A stretch of DNA of 64,000 nucleotides from Isoetes taiwanensis (lineage: Eukaryota; Streptophyta; Lycopodiopsida; Isoetales; Isoetaceae). Each line of letters begins with the position of its first letter. The first letter of the stretch is position 1. Under the pieces are notes generated by a model. The model saw nothing but the letters and a program-made list of their open reading frames with translations, ran no database searches and was not told where the DNA came from. A program made the translations under genes and the position numbers. The stretch spans positions 7,127,891 through 7,191,890 of the forward strand of contig JAJEKV010000035.1 of assembly GCA_021234155.1 (NCBI GenBank), read 5' to 3'. Below, piece after piece: positions 11,767 to 23,829 of the stretch.

Positions 11767-12609
11767 ATGTTTATCTTTCGTATCGTTGATCATATGGAAG
11801 GCCTTGATTTTGTCATCTCAGAGGCCAAAAGACTTGGTCTTAAGGTTCTCATCCCTTTTGGTAACAATTGGCCAGCTTATGGTGGCAAGCTTGTGTATGT
11901 TCAATGGGCTATGAACTCATCTACACCTGTCGACTCTAAACTTGAAGACTTGTTCTGTACGAATGAGAAGGCAAAGACCTTCTTCAAGAATGATATACAG
12001 ATGATCTTAAATAGAACCAATCGTTTCACTGGCATAAAGTATAGCGAAGAGCCCGCTATTTTCTCTTTGGAACTCTTGAACGAACCACGCTGTCATAATG
12101 ACACTTCCGGGAATACATTGGAGGCATGGACCAATGAGATGTCATCTTTTATAAAATCTGGGGCAGAAGGTTTCTACATTGCTAATTCACGGCTTAGAGT
12201 GAATGGAGAGGATCCACATCCTGGAATTGATTTCATTAGACGCCCCCACATTGATTACGCTTCAGCCCATTTTTATCCAAAATGGTTTAATTGGATACGA
12301 ACTTTGCAAGGCCAACTTGAATATGCACAAGATTGGGTTAGGGAGCATCAACATGATGCCCATGTTATATTGCGCAAGCCTGTATTATTTGGGGAATTTG
12401 GACTTGGACATTCCAACCTCCCACAAAAGCTTATCTTTTTCAATAATGTGTTCCGTTACATATTTGAGCGTCCTACTCCGGCCACTGGAGGATTGATATG
12501 GGTGCTATATGGCAACACCATACCGCCTCGAAGTTGGGAGTCAGATGGCATTGTTGTTCGAATTGGTGAACTCGAGCGTAGTGGTTACTTTGTTCAAGAT
12601 GGACCATAA
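11767..12609 (+). pseudogene. Incomplete GH5 endo-beta-1,4-mannanase (C-terminal two thirds)
   Basis: An open frame of 280 residues matches plant mannan endo-1,4-beta-mannosidases, secreted (alpha/beta)8-barrel enzymes that cut mannan in cell walls. Residues visible: MEGLDFVISEAKRLGLK (10-26), the acid/base glutamate E106 in LLNEPRC, HPGIDFIR (151-158), the nucleophile E210 in FGEFG, and a barrel-end tryptophan in GGLIW. The signal peptide and the first barrel strands are missing: the frame starts in mid-domain and nothing upstream, within 220 bases of the desaturase stop, supplies them. Between SSFIK and GAEGFY about eight residues normally present (pattern DxNHLLxxG) are absent at DNA level. 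Both catalytic residues are intact, but the lost N-terminus and internal deletion argue for a decayed copy. A remote upstream exon cannot be excluded. Confidence 0.75.
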
Positions 12610-14572
12610 ATAGAATTGACTTGTCGTTTATCGTCCACGGAGACCATATTAGAGTAATTATCATTATCTTGTTTGCATGGACTAGAGCCGTTAATAAAAT
12701 TTTATTTATTCCTTTATATCAACTTTCTATATTGTTCTAGTTTGAGCGCACTCTTTGTTCCTATACTCAAAGTGGTTATGTTATTTTTGAGTCTCTAATA
12801 GTTTAAGAAAGTTTACAATAGCTATGGACCATCCAATCATCAATAATTGTACTTGTTTCATGGTTGTAATCACATAATTGCTTCCCCAAACCCTTATACT
12901 AATCACCATAAAAGAGAAGAACAAGATGCCAAGGATCTAAACGCATGGATTGATTGGAGATTGTTAGTGACATGTTAGTTATGCCTTGTAACTTGTTATG
13001 CATTTATTCCCGCCCATTGTATGCACTATGAATAGGTCATTTGCCAGCTCTATAGCATGTAAACCCATCTACAAAATTCATTGAAATCCTAGACCTGGCT
13101 CATGCCTTTAATTACCATTCCTTATCTGAAACCTATTTTTACCTTTAGACTCTCAGTTGTGGTCAAATTCATGTCAGAGAATCATACCTTGAGCCACAGT
13201 CCATATACGCTTATTAGATGTCAAGCATATATTCAACTTTCTGTATGTTGCTTAATTAGATTTAAGAGCCGTGGACCTAACCGGCTCGTGTAGAGCATCC
13301 TGCTCATCTGACTGCCAGTACCCAGAGCCTTGGCCTTTGATGTGGAGTTGAAAAATCATGCTATCTTTTAGTTAAAGGAAATACACGAAAGACATATTTT
13401 CAGTTAAGCATATTCCATTAGTATTAACCAGATCTATGCTAGTGCATGTCTTTTTTTTTATTATTTTTTTAATATACTTAGACCCATTATTATGAATCAT
13501 AAATGCCAGTTTTTCCAAGTGGAGATCCTATTTTCAAAGGTCCCTAAGTGTAATTCTTACACCATTAGCAACTTACCATGCAATCTGGAAGATACTCTCT
13601 AACCAATGTATGTCCAAGTTAGTTTTTATGATTTTCAATGCCAACTACCAAAGAGCATTTACATATAAATATAAAAAAAAAGCCTACCTTCAACCGTAGG
13701 ATAAGTATGGCCCGATCCATTTATTGTGTTTGCAGGGGGGAGTTTTTTTACTTTGGACCCCCTACCAACACAGTTGGGTCCAAGCCTTACCCTATCAATA
13801 ATATTTTTCTTAAAACATAGAGAAAACAATGCATTATAGAATGGTTTAAACTCGTTGTACCTTAAGAGAATGTTGCTATTTCCTGCACCAGGATAGACTT
13901 GTCGAATTTGAGCCCTGGAAAATTGTTGTTTCAAATGTAACTTGTGATCTTCCTCTTTAAGCCTCGGAGATCAAATCCATTATTAGTGAAGCACTTAACT
14001 AATTCCTTAATGTCTGTAGCTGCCATGAAAGGGCATGAATTGACATACATATAGGGAAGTATTTGTGAGACAATCACATTTCTGGCCTGTAGGTATGGTC
14101 TACAACTATCCGCATGTACAAATTTTAGTGCATGGAAGGGCAGAATATCCCTTTTATCATATCTTGTAGTCCGATACACACCACTGACATTGTTAGCTAT
14201 TTCAATTGATAGGTTCAAAAAGTTCCCTTTGTGGCTGCATGGTTTATCAGCTTAAATAAATTCCTATTTTCATTCTTTTTAGGATAATAGCATGATATGT
14301 AAAAAGACCATGTTTAATTGAATTGAACAACATACAATGCAAACTATATGATTATAATTGTAGGTGGTATATCATTATAATTGTAGATGGCTGTGGATGC
14401 ATCAATGGGCTATCCAAAGGGCAACCCATTGATGCATTAGCATCTTGTTTTATCAGCTCAGATGCAGTTTCAAAATAAAACAGGGGCTTATTCGACCTGC
14501 AGATCAAAACATGGGCGTATTCGGCCTAGGGTTTTCTGGAATCCAAGTCCAATTCCGGAGCCAATATTCCCT
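12610..14572. other. AT-rich stretch without recognised gene
   Basis: Only short frames of unknown kind. It separates the mannanase fragment from the second desaturase copy. A tract of T-rich simple sequence lies at about 13450-13470. Confidence 0.4.
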
Positions 14573-14574
14573 TC

Positions 14575-16300
14575 GGTTATTTTTAGCCTTATCAGCCAAT
14601 ATAACACCGACACGTGCCCACTATTCTTTAAGCGAATGTGTGTTGTCGGTCATCATTCTGAATATTTTGGTCTCCATTCTGCAATCTATTCTGCTAATAA
14701 TCCACATTCTGCGACAATATCATCTTGATCGTCCATATGTCAAATATGGATGGCTGAAAATTGTCTGGCAGCCCTTCACATTGGGCGAATGGCCCTCTAT
14801 ACAAAAAGCAAATCAAATATTTTACATCCCTCATTGTTTTTACTTTCTTTCAAATTCGATAATAATAATCAGAGGGGATAATAATATACGGAGTGGATGG
14901 TTCGCGTGTAAATAAACACAAAATATATTTTTTATTGCATAGCTGTGCGGGACTTGGTATGAACCAATACTAAAGCCAAAACCTCCTCTTTTCCTGATAA
15001 GCTCATGCCAACGCTAAACTTGGCGGCTTCTGAGGTAAGTTTTCAGATCTATTCTTGCTCGTAGGTTTTGCAATGTGCCAAAAGAAATGAAGCTCTAAAT
15101 GCCTGTTAGCTCAGAGATCTGTTCATCACTTGCTGAATGCCTGCGTTTTCTCCATGTTTACGTATTTTGATCTTTGCCTTTTGACCCACATTGGTGTTTA
15201 TATACCATGGACTTTAAAAATATGTAGATTTTTTGTGGCATAGGTATAGAATGTCTATCAAGTTGTTTAATTCTCAATAATGGTGCTTTTCAAAGCAGGT
15301 GAAACCATGACTGCGGCAATTGACAGTTTCGATGATGAATCAGAAGTTAATGGAGCTAATGCTCTTCAGCTGAGAACCATCACTTCTAAGGAGCTTGCTA
15401 AACATAATACTAGTCGGGATCTATGGATTTCCATCCAGGGAAAAGTGTACGATGTGACAGAATGGGTTAAGTTCCACCCAGGTGGAGATCTCCCTTTAAT
15501 CAGTCTAGCTGGTCAGGATGTTACAGATTCTTTTCTTGCATTCCATCCTGGAGAGACCTGGCATCTTCTTCCAAAGTATTTGGTGGGGACACTAACAGAT
15601 TACAGTGTAACACCTCTTGCAGCAGAGCATAGAAAACTTTTGGGAGACCTAAAGAAGGCTGGACTATTTAAGGTTATCATGATTGCCATGCTTGTGTTGC
15701 TTTTGTTTTGCATCTTTGGTGTTGTTTTCTCCAGCAATGTCTGGGTACATACATGTAGCTTGTGCTATTTCACTTGGGACAGTATGGTCACAGGCAGGAT
15801 GGATAGGTCATAACACTGGATGCTTGGAAATTATAAAATAGATACTTCTATTGGCATACTAGTAGGAAATTGTTTGGCAGGAATTGATATTGGATGGTGG
15901 AAGAGGAACCATAATGCTCATCATTTTTCTTGCAATATTGTGGAGTATGACCCTGATCTGCAATACATACCACTCTTTGCAGTGTCTTCGAAATTCTTTT
16001 CTTCTTTGCATTCCTACTTCTATGAGAGGACAAGGCAATTTGATGGTTTAGCTCGAACTATGGTAAGCTATCAGCATTGGACATTCTACTTTGTGATGGC
16101 AGTTGCCAGAATTAATCTGTACTATCAAACTGTGCTTTTTTTACTATCAAAGAAGCGAATATCAAACCGCGTGCTCCAGATCATGGCATTTGGTTTTTAT
16201 TGGACGTGGTTCCTATCTCTTCTTTCCTACTTACCTTCAACATGGGAAAGGCTCCTTTTTGTGATCATTAGCTTTGCAGTGACCGGTATTCAGCATGTAA
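14575..16300 (+). repeat. Direct duplication, copy 2 (promoter and broken desaturase)
   Basis: Second copy of 9458-11180, with a few substitutions and small insertions in the 5' flank (for example an added run near 14862-14890). Similarity stops abruptly just after the codons for IQH at about 16300. Confidence 0.85.
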
Positions 16301-16308
16301 GGGCATAG
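15307..16308 (+). pseudogene. Broken duplicate of the delta-8 sphingolipid desaturase
   Basis: Starts like the intact copy (MTAAIDSFDD) and keeps the b5 domain with HPGGD. It then has three lesions. A 21-nt in-frame loss removes seven residues after GLFK. A 4-nt ACAT duplication near 15750 shifts the frame. A 10-nt deletion near 15813, with an additional G-to-A change, destroys the first histidine box. The frame resumes at 15820, with HNAHH intact, until GIQHVRA-stop. The third histidine box QIEHH and the last quarter are absent; I found no trace of them in the next kilobases. It cannot encode an active desaturase. Confidence 0.9.
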
Positions 16309-16309
16309 G

Positions 16310-17289
16310 TATTGTCACTACATATGGCATTGTAATATATGATTGATTCCGCATGTTTATTTTCCTTTTCCTTTCTCCATTTCCAGTACTAACATTATGA
16401 TCCATATAGATTGCATACCCTCTCCGATTTTTGCTTTAAACAAAAGCAACTGGAATGTTTGGGCAATGCTAAAGTAAGGAGAAGTCAAGCCTTAGTTGCC
16501 AGTGTTATTCTCTTAAAGTTAGGTAGGTATGGTGGTTTAGAGTTTGACTTTGTATTGCCAGAAAGTAATTGAAAAGTTTTCTATAATACTGCTTTGGTTA
16601 ATAAAATTTGAAACTCTTGTAAGAACCACATGCATTGCCACATACTTGGGTCCACTTTCTGATTCATGAATGGACATGTTTCCCATCCTTGATATGGCAG
16701 AATCTTTCATGCTAAGAAACACAGGGGAGGTAGTTTGAATGTATTTTTTCCCTTTAAATTTATTTCTGATGCGTTTGGAAAAATATTAGTTGATGGTAAT
16801 TGTATTCAACCCAATTTGCACTCATGTGAGGTATCCTATTCTATTCATGTAAGACATGCTATTCCGTTTGTTGGGAGATTATAGGTTTGATAATATGCGA
16901 TAGTTTTTTGTTTTGAGTTTTGACAATCTGTGATTTTTTTTTTTTTGGCAGGTAACAATATTCTATAGATCTTGGCAATGAAACCTTTTTCCAAGAGTTT
17001 CATTTGGAAATATAGATATATGTACGTTGTTATCTCATCTATATAGTTGGGCAAGGCAGGATATTCTAGATATATACCTTTACATGTTCTCGCATAAACA
17101 TAAATGTGACCTTGAAATTGTAACTCGCCTTGAAATTGTAACTGCATACAATTAGATTCCTATATGCATGTCCTTATCATCGAAATGGAAATAATAATCT
17201 TGAGGATGTTTGAGAGTTTCTGTTTTGGATTAATATTCCATGACCATTAGATTCATAAATTGTGTACAAATTCTTGGTCTCTTTCAAAC

Positions 17290-17320
<31 letters not shown>

Positions 17321-17546
17321 TGGTTCCCATCGGTGGATATTTGCAACTCCAGGATTTGCATATTTGCAACTTCAAAAATTTGCAAATTTCTTTCTTGCCT
17401 TTGTAATCACCATCTACACATGATGTTTCACCTATAGCGTAGTGGTTCTATCTATTTGATTGAACATTTGGGAAAAGAAATGTTCGCGGCGGCGGCTGAC
17501 ACGATAAATTTCTTGTATTACATTAACGTGAACATACGTTTGAATA
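16310..17546. other. AT-rich intergenic stretch with poly-A tract
   Basis: No gene recognised. A run of about 28 A lies at 17294-17321. Another T run is at about 16938-16947. Confidence 0.4.
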
Positions 17547-18315
17547 TATCTATGATATCATTACAAATATTTTCTATTATGTTCATCCGAGTTACCAATG
17601 TTTGCTTTTTGTTAGGGCCCGGAGGGCCCAAATTTTTTTTCGATATAACAACCAACACATAGCTATCATTAACATTATTAACACAAACCACTGCATCCAA
17701 TGCATTTAAATTAAAATCCCCCTCAAACCCCCTTTGGTTTGGGTGCATATTCATACGGGGGGGGTACATAGGGCAGCGAGAGCCCATAAAAACTTACAAT
17801 ACATGTACAAAATTAACACCATTAGGTACATTCCCTCAAACCTTATAGTATTTTGCAAACCTCAATATACAGTATACAAAAACTTGATCGCTATGTACGG
17901 TCTAGATCGAGGAATAAAGGGCAAATATGCCCAAACTTACAATACATGTACAAAATTAACACCATTAAGTACATTCCCTCGAACCTTATAGTATTTTGCA
18001 AACCTCAATATACAGTATACCCCCACAAACGAGGATCGCTATGTACGGTCCAGATCGAGGAATAAAGGGCAAATATGCCCATCCAACAGCTCTCGCTGCC
18101 CTACGTAACCCCCCGTGTGAATATGCACCCAAACCAAAGGGGGTTTGAGGGGGATTTTAATTTAAATGCATTGGATGCAGTGGTTTGTGTTAATAATAGC
18201 TATGTGTTGGTTGTTATATCGAAAAAAAATTTTGGGCCCTTCGGGCCCTAACAAAAGCAAACATTGGTAACTTAGATGAACATAATAGAAAATATTTGTA
18301 ATGATATCATAGATA
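17547..18315. mobile_element. Foldback (long inverted repeat) element
   Basis: The left arm 17547-17783 and right arm 18089-18315 are reverse complements over about 230 bases with few mismatches. Both hold GGGCCC pairs, the AAATTTTTTTTCGATATAAC stretch and GGGTGCATATTCA. The loop 17784-18088 is made of two direct copies, about 143 bp apart (17790-17932 and 17933-18081), each ending GGGCAAATATGCCC. There is no transposase-like frame. This architecture fits foldback or long-TIR MITE elements moved in trans. I could not identify a target-site duplication. Confidence 0.75.
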
Positions 18316-20181
18316 CTAGAAAAAGTGCCCAGCGTTGCTGGGCTTTTCGTCGGGTATAAATTCAAAAGCTAATAAAAATGATGGATAAAAAGTAAAGAAC
18401 ATGTTAAAATTTGATATGTTTAATGGTAATTTTAATGCAGCTTTTTTAAAACCCTTTATTTATCTCCTAATAAATATGATAGCTTGAACCTTATAAAGTT
18501 TTATATCCAACCATTGACCAGTTGGATTCTACCTTCATTTGTCTTGCACCCTCCATTGTGTGAGATATTTATATTGCTTATAATTATCTAGAAATATTGT
18601 TTTTCTTTACATGCACTATGTGGCAAGTTGTAAGTTGGGTCTCTATTGCCAAGAGTTATGAAAGAGAACTTATAGGGAACTCCAAAATGATTAAGGTCGT
18701 TGTTGTGCCATGGCCTTCCTTTAAAGCATCGAAAAACACTCAAGGCACATAGAGTATCTTATATTATAAGGATGTAACTTGGTCAAATATGCATTTTATG
18801 TCAGTAATTGAATGAACAACATGACCAACCGGAAGGTTTCAAGAAACTGAGAGTCATTATTTGATGTGGTCTGATGTACAATGGTCATTTCTTTTCAAAA
18901 ATATAGTAAAAAATTCTATGACCCATCAAATGTCTTTGAAAATGTGGCTTTGGCAAAGCTTCTTATACAATCTATTGCAAACTCAAAGGAGATGCAACAA
19001 GCAGCTCCCAAACTGGTAGTAGCAGATCATCGTCTTCTGCATAGCAAGCAATTTCAAGATCTCCAATTGATTGTAGGAGCCAATTGAATGCCTCAAGTAA
19101 GTTAAGAGCCTCTATCTTAGTCAGCGCAGTTTAGAATGGTTCCCCAAGTCCCTAGTTGCAACTCTGTGAAAGCAATACGTGTGGCCAACATTAACAAGAT
19201 TGTACAATGCATGTTAACAACAGTAATCGAATTGATAACGAAGAAAACGTGTGCCCGGCGTTTATGGAGCTTGAACAACATCGTGCATAAGTAGAGGCAT
19301 GCATTTATATGTGCCTTGAACTTAAGATTAGGACTGGTCTTATGAAGGGTAACCTTAAGCATTGGACCACATATGAAAAACACCAATCTATTTTGCAACA
19401 TTACATATTGATGTTTAAGGTCGCATGGTGGTAAGTGTTTACGCATTAATCTATGGAATAAGTGAGTTGCCATGAAGGGAATGGAAGAAGGGAGCTCCCA
19501 AAAAAGGAGTTCTAGCTCTTACGCATGTGGTGAAATGGAGTTGTCAAGATGGGGTTGGAAAAAAGTTTAAGCACATATGGGCAAGGTATTTCTCTAAGTA
19601 GTTGCTAGCCTGAACTTTCATTATCTATGTTTTCTACATAGATATAGTTGTGAATTTTTTGTCTATCAAATAATTGCCCTTAATGCATAACATGCGATTC
19701 CAAATCATCCAACCTTCCCAAAATGCGGAAGACTTCAATAATGATACCACTAATGGAATGTGTGATGTCAAATAAAATTGCTTAGGAAGCTATGAAACTT
19801 TTAGAACCTCTAAAAGCCCTAAAACTACTCACCACATATGTGGACTTGCATCTGTAATACATAAGAGTTGGCAGGTGAGTTGGCACTTCACCTGCATTTC
19901 TAATATGGGTCTTCTATAAAAGACATATCCTTCTATGGTTATGATTAAAGGATGTAAATAGGTCATTTTTCACACTAATTAAAAAGATTGTTGTATCATG
20001 TCAAAACATTGTTAGGCCATTTTTCACACTAATTAAAAAGACTGTTGCATCATGTCAAAGCATTGTTAGCAAATAACATTCTGCATTCTTAATAATTTTG
20101 AGATATATTGTCACAATGGTTTGTATTTGAACAATGCTGCTCCATATGCAGAATATTGTTGCCTTGCCTTTTTCCAATTGA
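18316..20181. other. No gene recognised; short duplications
   Basis: Directly right of the foldback lies a perfect stem GCCCAGC-GTT-GCTGGGC at 18327-18343. A 54-bp direct duplication (AGGYCATTTTTCACACTAATT...) lies at 19960-20013 and 20014-20067. Other frames are short and unrecognised. Confidence 0.45.
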
Positions 20182-20189
20182 GATGCTAT
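20182..20189. repeat. Left 8-bp target-site duplication of the hAT element
   Basis: GATGCTAT immediately left of the terminal repeat; repeated exactly at 21083-21090. Confidence 0.85.
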
Positions 20190-21082
20190 CAGGGCTCGAA
20201 TTTGACGGCTTTCATGCCCATTTTTGGGATTTTTACCCGTCAAAACAGGCCGAAAAAAAAATTGCATGGCAAATGAAGGATAGCACTTGGGCAACTGCCC
20301 GTCATAGAGAAGGGCAACTACAAGACATACTCGTCATTTGAAAGGCTAGGAACAGAGAAATGCCCGTCATTTTTCTTACTATATATCTTTATAAGTTTTA
20401 AACATTTATATTATTATTGATTATAATATCTCTATACATTCCATTTTTTAACCGGACTTAAAATATACATTATAGATACCAACAAACCATTGACATTAGA
20501 AATCTTTTATTTCTTATTATTTCATTCCAAGCATTGCATTTGCATTACAAGTACCAAACAACCAACCAAATACCATGAAATTCTTCAATCCATCTGCATA
20601 TGATGTGGATATGTTGTAAGGGATGATGAGACTAAGGAATAGTTGGAAAAATTGCTTGCCAAGTTTGCTTCAAAAGTAGACATGGCTAGATGTTTGCACC
20701 ACAATGCGTGTATCATTGTGGAATGAAACCATTTGAAAGCATAGATTGGCAAGCATGCTACAAGGGTGGTATGAAGCGAAGCAAAGGAGAGGAATGCCAC
20801 TTGAATAAGTTTTTGTGATTGATTTTAAACTTTAAACTACTATTTTGTTTCAGTAGTATCTATATAAGAACTTCATTATGTATTTCATGAACTATAATGG
20901 AAATATGCCTTGTTCTATGTATCTATCTATGTTTTTGAGGAAAAAAACTGGTTTCTGTCATCTTAAATTTTCTAATTGCATTGGAAAGGCTTGAAATTAG
21001 GAACTTCTTGTCACGCGAAAGGTGTAAAATTATTTTGCCCATCCTTGGAAAATTAAGGGTGAACCGTCAAATTCGAGCACTG
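20190..21082. mobile_element. Non-autonomous hAT-type DNA transposon
   Basis: 893 bp bounded by terminal inverted repeats of 19 bases: CAGGGCTCGAATTTGACGG on the left and, read inward on the other strand, CAGTGCTCGAATTTGACGG on the right (18 of 19 match). An exact 8-bp duplication GATGCTAT flanks it. CAGxG ends and 8-bp duplications are hallmarks of the hAT superfamily. Near both ends there are further copies of TTTGACGG/GCCCGTCAT-like motifs, probably transposase binding sites. The interior (about 20600-20810) has broken frames that I cannot match to a transposase, so the element would need transposase supplied in trans. Confidence 0.88.
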
Positions 21083-21090
21083 GATGCTAT
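21083..21090. repeat. Right 8-bp target-site duplication of the hAT element
   Basis: GATGCTAT, identical to 20182-20189. Confidence 0.85.
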
Positions 21091-21670
21091 ACTCTAAATG
21101 TTGTATGCATTGCTACTACATATGTACATATGCAGAGTATTATTTTATCATACCCTACACAAAAATTGCATAAGAATATTATATACCAAAAACTGCTTAC
21201 AGAGAGGCCATACACAACAAAAAACAATTATCTGCTTCTCACTCATTTTTTCCAAGTCTATGCCTGCTCAGTTTCAACTATGAGACCCAAACATCACACA
21301 TATTCATGTCGGGGAACTTTAGAGCTCCTGCTACAGCTTAATAAGCCCATCAGCAAGAGCACTTTCCAAGAGCGCTTTACTTTGAAAAGCAATTTGTACC
21401 GCCTTAGTATTTACAGATAATGGTAGGCAAAGGAGCAAAATCTTTATGTGCAACTATTCAGGGAAGAAGCTGCATGTTAAATGTTTGGTTAAGGCTTCAA
21501 AACGCCCAATCAACTAAAATGCAGCCTTTCCAACTGCTGGGAATCAGAGGCAAGTTTGCTAAATTTTGCACTGAAGTTGCTGCAAACTTCACTTTGAAAT
21601 TTTCACTATTGTTCATGTAGCTGCAAAAATGTAAAAGAAAGAGAACAAACCAGATCTAGAATTCATTTAC

Positions 21671-22320
21671 CTGTCAATAAATGAGTGTAACATAATAAGT
21701 TATTCGCATCCAGTCCTTCTATTAATGACCATAGCTGCTCACCATCAAGTACTTGACCCCTCCATGTTGGATAACCTGTGTTTCCAGTTCTCTAGTTAGT
21801 TACAAAATAGAGCACCCATGCTAATAGCAAGTTGTTTACCAGTGTGATTTGAGAATTGTACAGAGTTCAGTGGATCCACATCAAATCCAAGCAACTGTAA
21901 AGGAAAAACAGCAGCTTTGTTTCCAACATATCCCTAGCCATTTTCAAGAAGCAGCTGATTAGCACTTCTGGGTACAAAAAAGCATGGGAATAAATCGTGG
22001 AGAAAAGAATGCAGTTTATATTACAGTTGTGAGACCTTTAAAAACATGCAATCTCAGATAGGCTCAGGAGCTGAAAACCAGATTGCGTGATACCATTTCT
22101 TGATCGAAATAATTTTCTGACACATACTCTAGAACCTCGCAGATTTAACTGCTATTCAAGGCCAGACAACGCCTCATCTTACCTCTATAAACATAAGCAC
22201 GCCCTGTATCTTCATGCAGCATGCACGCATGCACATGAACATAGTTAAATCAATAAGAAGAAGCATCACCTGTACTGTATGTGACTGGATACTCAAGACT
22301 GAAGATAATGGTGGGGCCAT
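21671..22320 (-). CDS. SOS4: Pyridoxal kinase, first three exons (partial gene)
   Basis: Three minus-strand exons read in frame through consensus splice sites. Exon 1, 22270-22320, encodes [17 protein letters not shown], the usual plant N-terminus. Exon 2, 21840-21933, encodes [21 protein letters not shown]...FSNHTG. Exon 3, 21671-21775, encodes [16 protein letters not shown]...LLCYTHLLT. Pyridoxal kinase phosphorylates vitamin B6 vitamers to pyridoxal phosphate in the cytosol; the ribokinase-like N-terminal half with its substrate loop is represented. The spliced frame has no lesion that I can see. The next exon (family GYIGSVSF...) and the ATP-binding C-terminal half are not found between here and the hAT element or further left, so the copy is truncated or has a very long intron. 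Confidence 0.8.
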
Positions 22321-23825
22321 TTGAAGAGATGCCTGAAGGTCAGTTCTTGAAGAATCTGGCAAATACCGGTAGAAGTGGCCGCCCAATTGTAATTGAGCAA
22401 TCATCTGATATTAGGTTCATGAATCAGAGATATGCCCATATAAAGAAAAAATACTCTGCATGCCGAAGTGACATTCGAATCCATCCATGAAGAAATGTAG
22501 GCATCAATAAATGTAAACTTGGAATGGATCAGAGGAGAAAAATAAGCATACCTGATTGCAAGTCCTTGTGATCAATGAGCCAGCTTCATGGCCTCAAAAA
22601 TGCTAAGAAGGTATTCTTATATTCAAATCGCTGGTTGCAGCTTGCTGCTGCAACTTACTTGCTAAGAAATTCAAAAATAGCATTGCCTGCATCATGCTTT
22701 CAATACTTAAATACTTTAACTTGGAAATTCCAAGCTCTTGTGTAGAATGATTGTGCAAGCTATAACCTGCAAAATAAAGAGCTTCATTATATTATCATCT
22801 TGCTTAAAAACCAGATTCAAAAATGAAAGAGGATGAAGAATGATGATAAAGCTTTAAATTGATAGGAAGGAGGTTGTACAGATATTTCCAAAACAAAGCC
22901 ACAAATTCTACTTCATACTCCAAGGAAGTGGGTGTGCGTATTCAAACCACAAACGAACGCAATAGACAAAAGCTCGAAGACCAAAGCCATAAACTGCATT
23001 TCTAATACGATAAAATACACTCAGGCATCCATCTTCTTTTACTGGGTTAAAGGTGTTACAGCAACACCTAAACCGGGTTCAAGGACCTTGCAAAGGGGAT
23101 TACCTTCAAGCACCTAAAAAATGAAACCTTTCTGATAAAACTCATACAGGGTTATGCTCAACATTCAGAATGAAACTTGTTAAGTTAAGAAGATTGTGAA
23201 AGTCAGAACAGAAAGATTAGTGGATGGTCTATTGGTTGAAGATACCTATAGCAATTTCAGCAACTGAGGAAGGGAGTAACACAGGAGACAAAACCAGGGA
23301 TTCATAACAAACAAAGATACTGCACAGAACCCAGAGCAGGAAAATGTAAAAGCAAATCTACCAAATAAGTTCACACCAACAAGAATCCAGTGGAATGGGA
23401 ATGCAATGCATACAGCAAAGCAATTGTTGCACGGAACTATGACAGGCATAAATACAAATATCTTGCTGAGGCATTAGTTCAAAAAGGTGGAAAGACTCCT
23501 ACCTTAAGCTGTGGCTGCGTGACCTGTACACCCAAAGATTATAATTGTAAATACTTATGACGAATCACCAAAAACAAAATGCCTCAGCTTGTCTGCAACA
23601 GGGATACTGTTCTTATTTTCAATGCCATTCCCAAGCAGCTTATTTCCTATACGCTGTTAGAGATGATCCTCAATATTCTGATCTTTATACATATAATACA
23701 ATTTTTGTCCTGACACTCTGGTCACTTCAAAGATAATATACTATTCCCAAGGGGAAGAAATGAATACATAAATCTGCTTGAAGGTAATAAATAATAGGTT
23801 TAAAGCCATGCAAATACTTGGTAGC
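22321..23825. other. Sequence between pyridoxal kinase start and ZYP1 3' end
   Basis: The part near 22320-22700 would be the minus-strand promoter/leader of the pyridoxal kinase copy. The region 23500-23660 contains splice-like AG/GT boundaries and could hold degraded 3' exons of ZYP1. No motif proves it. Confidence 0.35.
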
Positions 23826-23829
23826 CCTC

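Noticed and set aside
19117-19473. 118-codon minus-strand frame as a gene
   Set aside because: No motif, no splice context and composition like neighbouring non-coding DNA.
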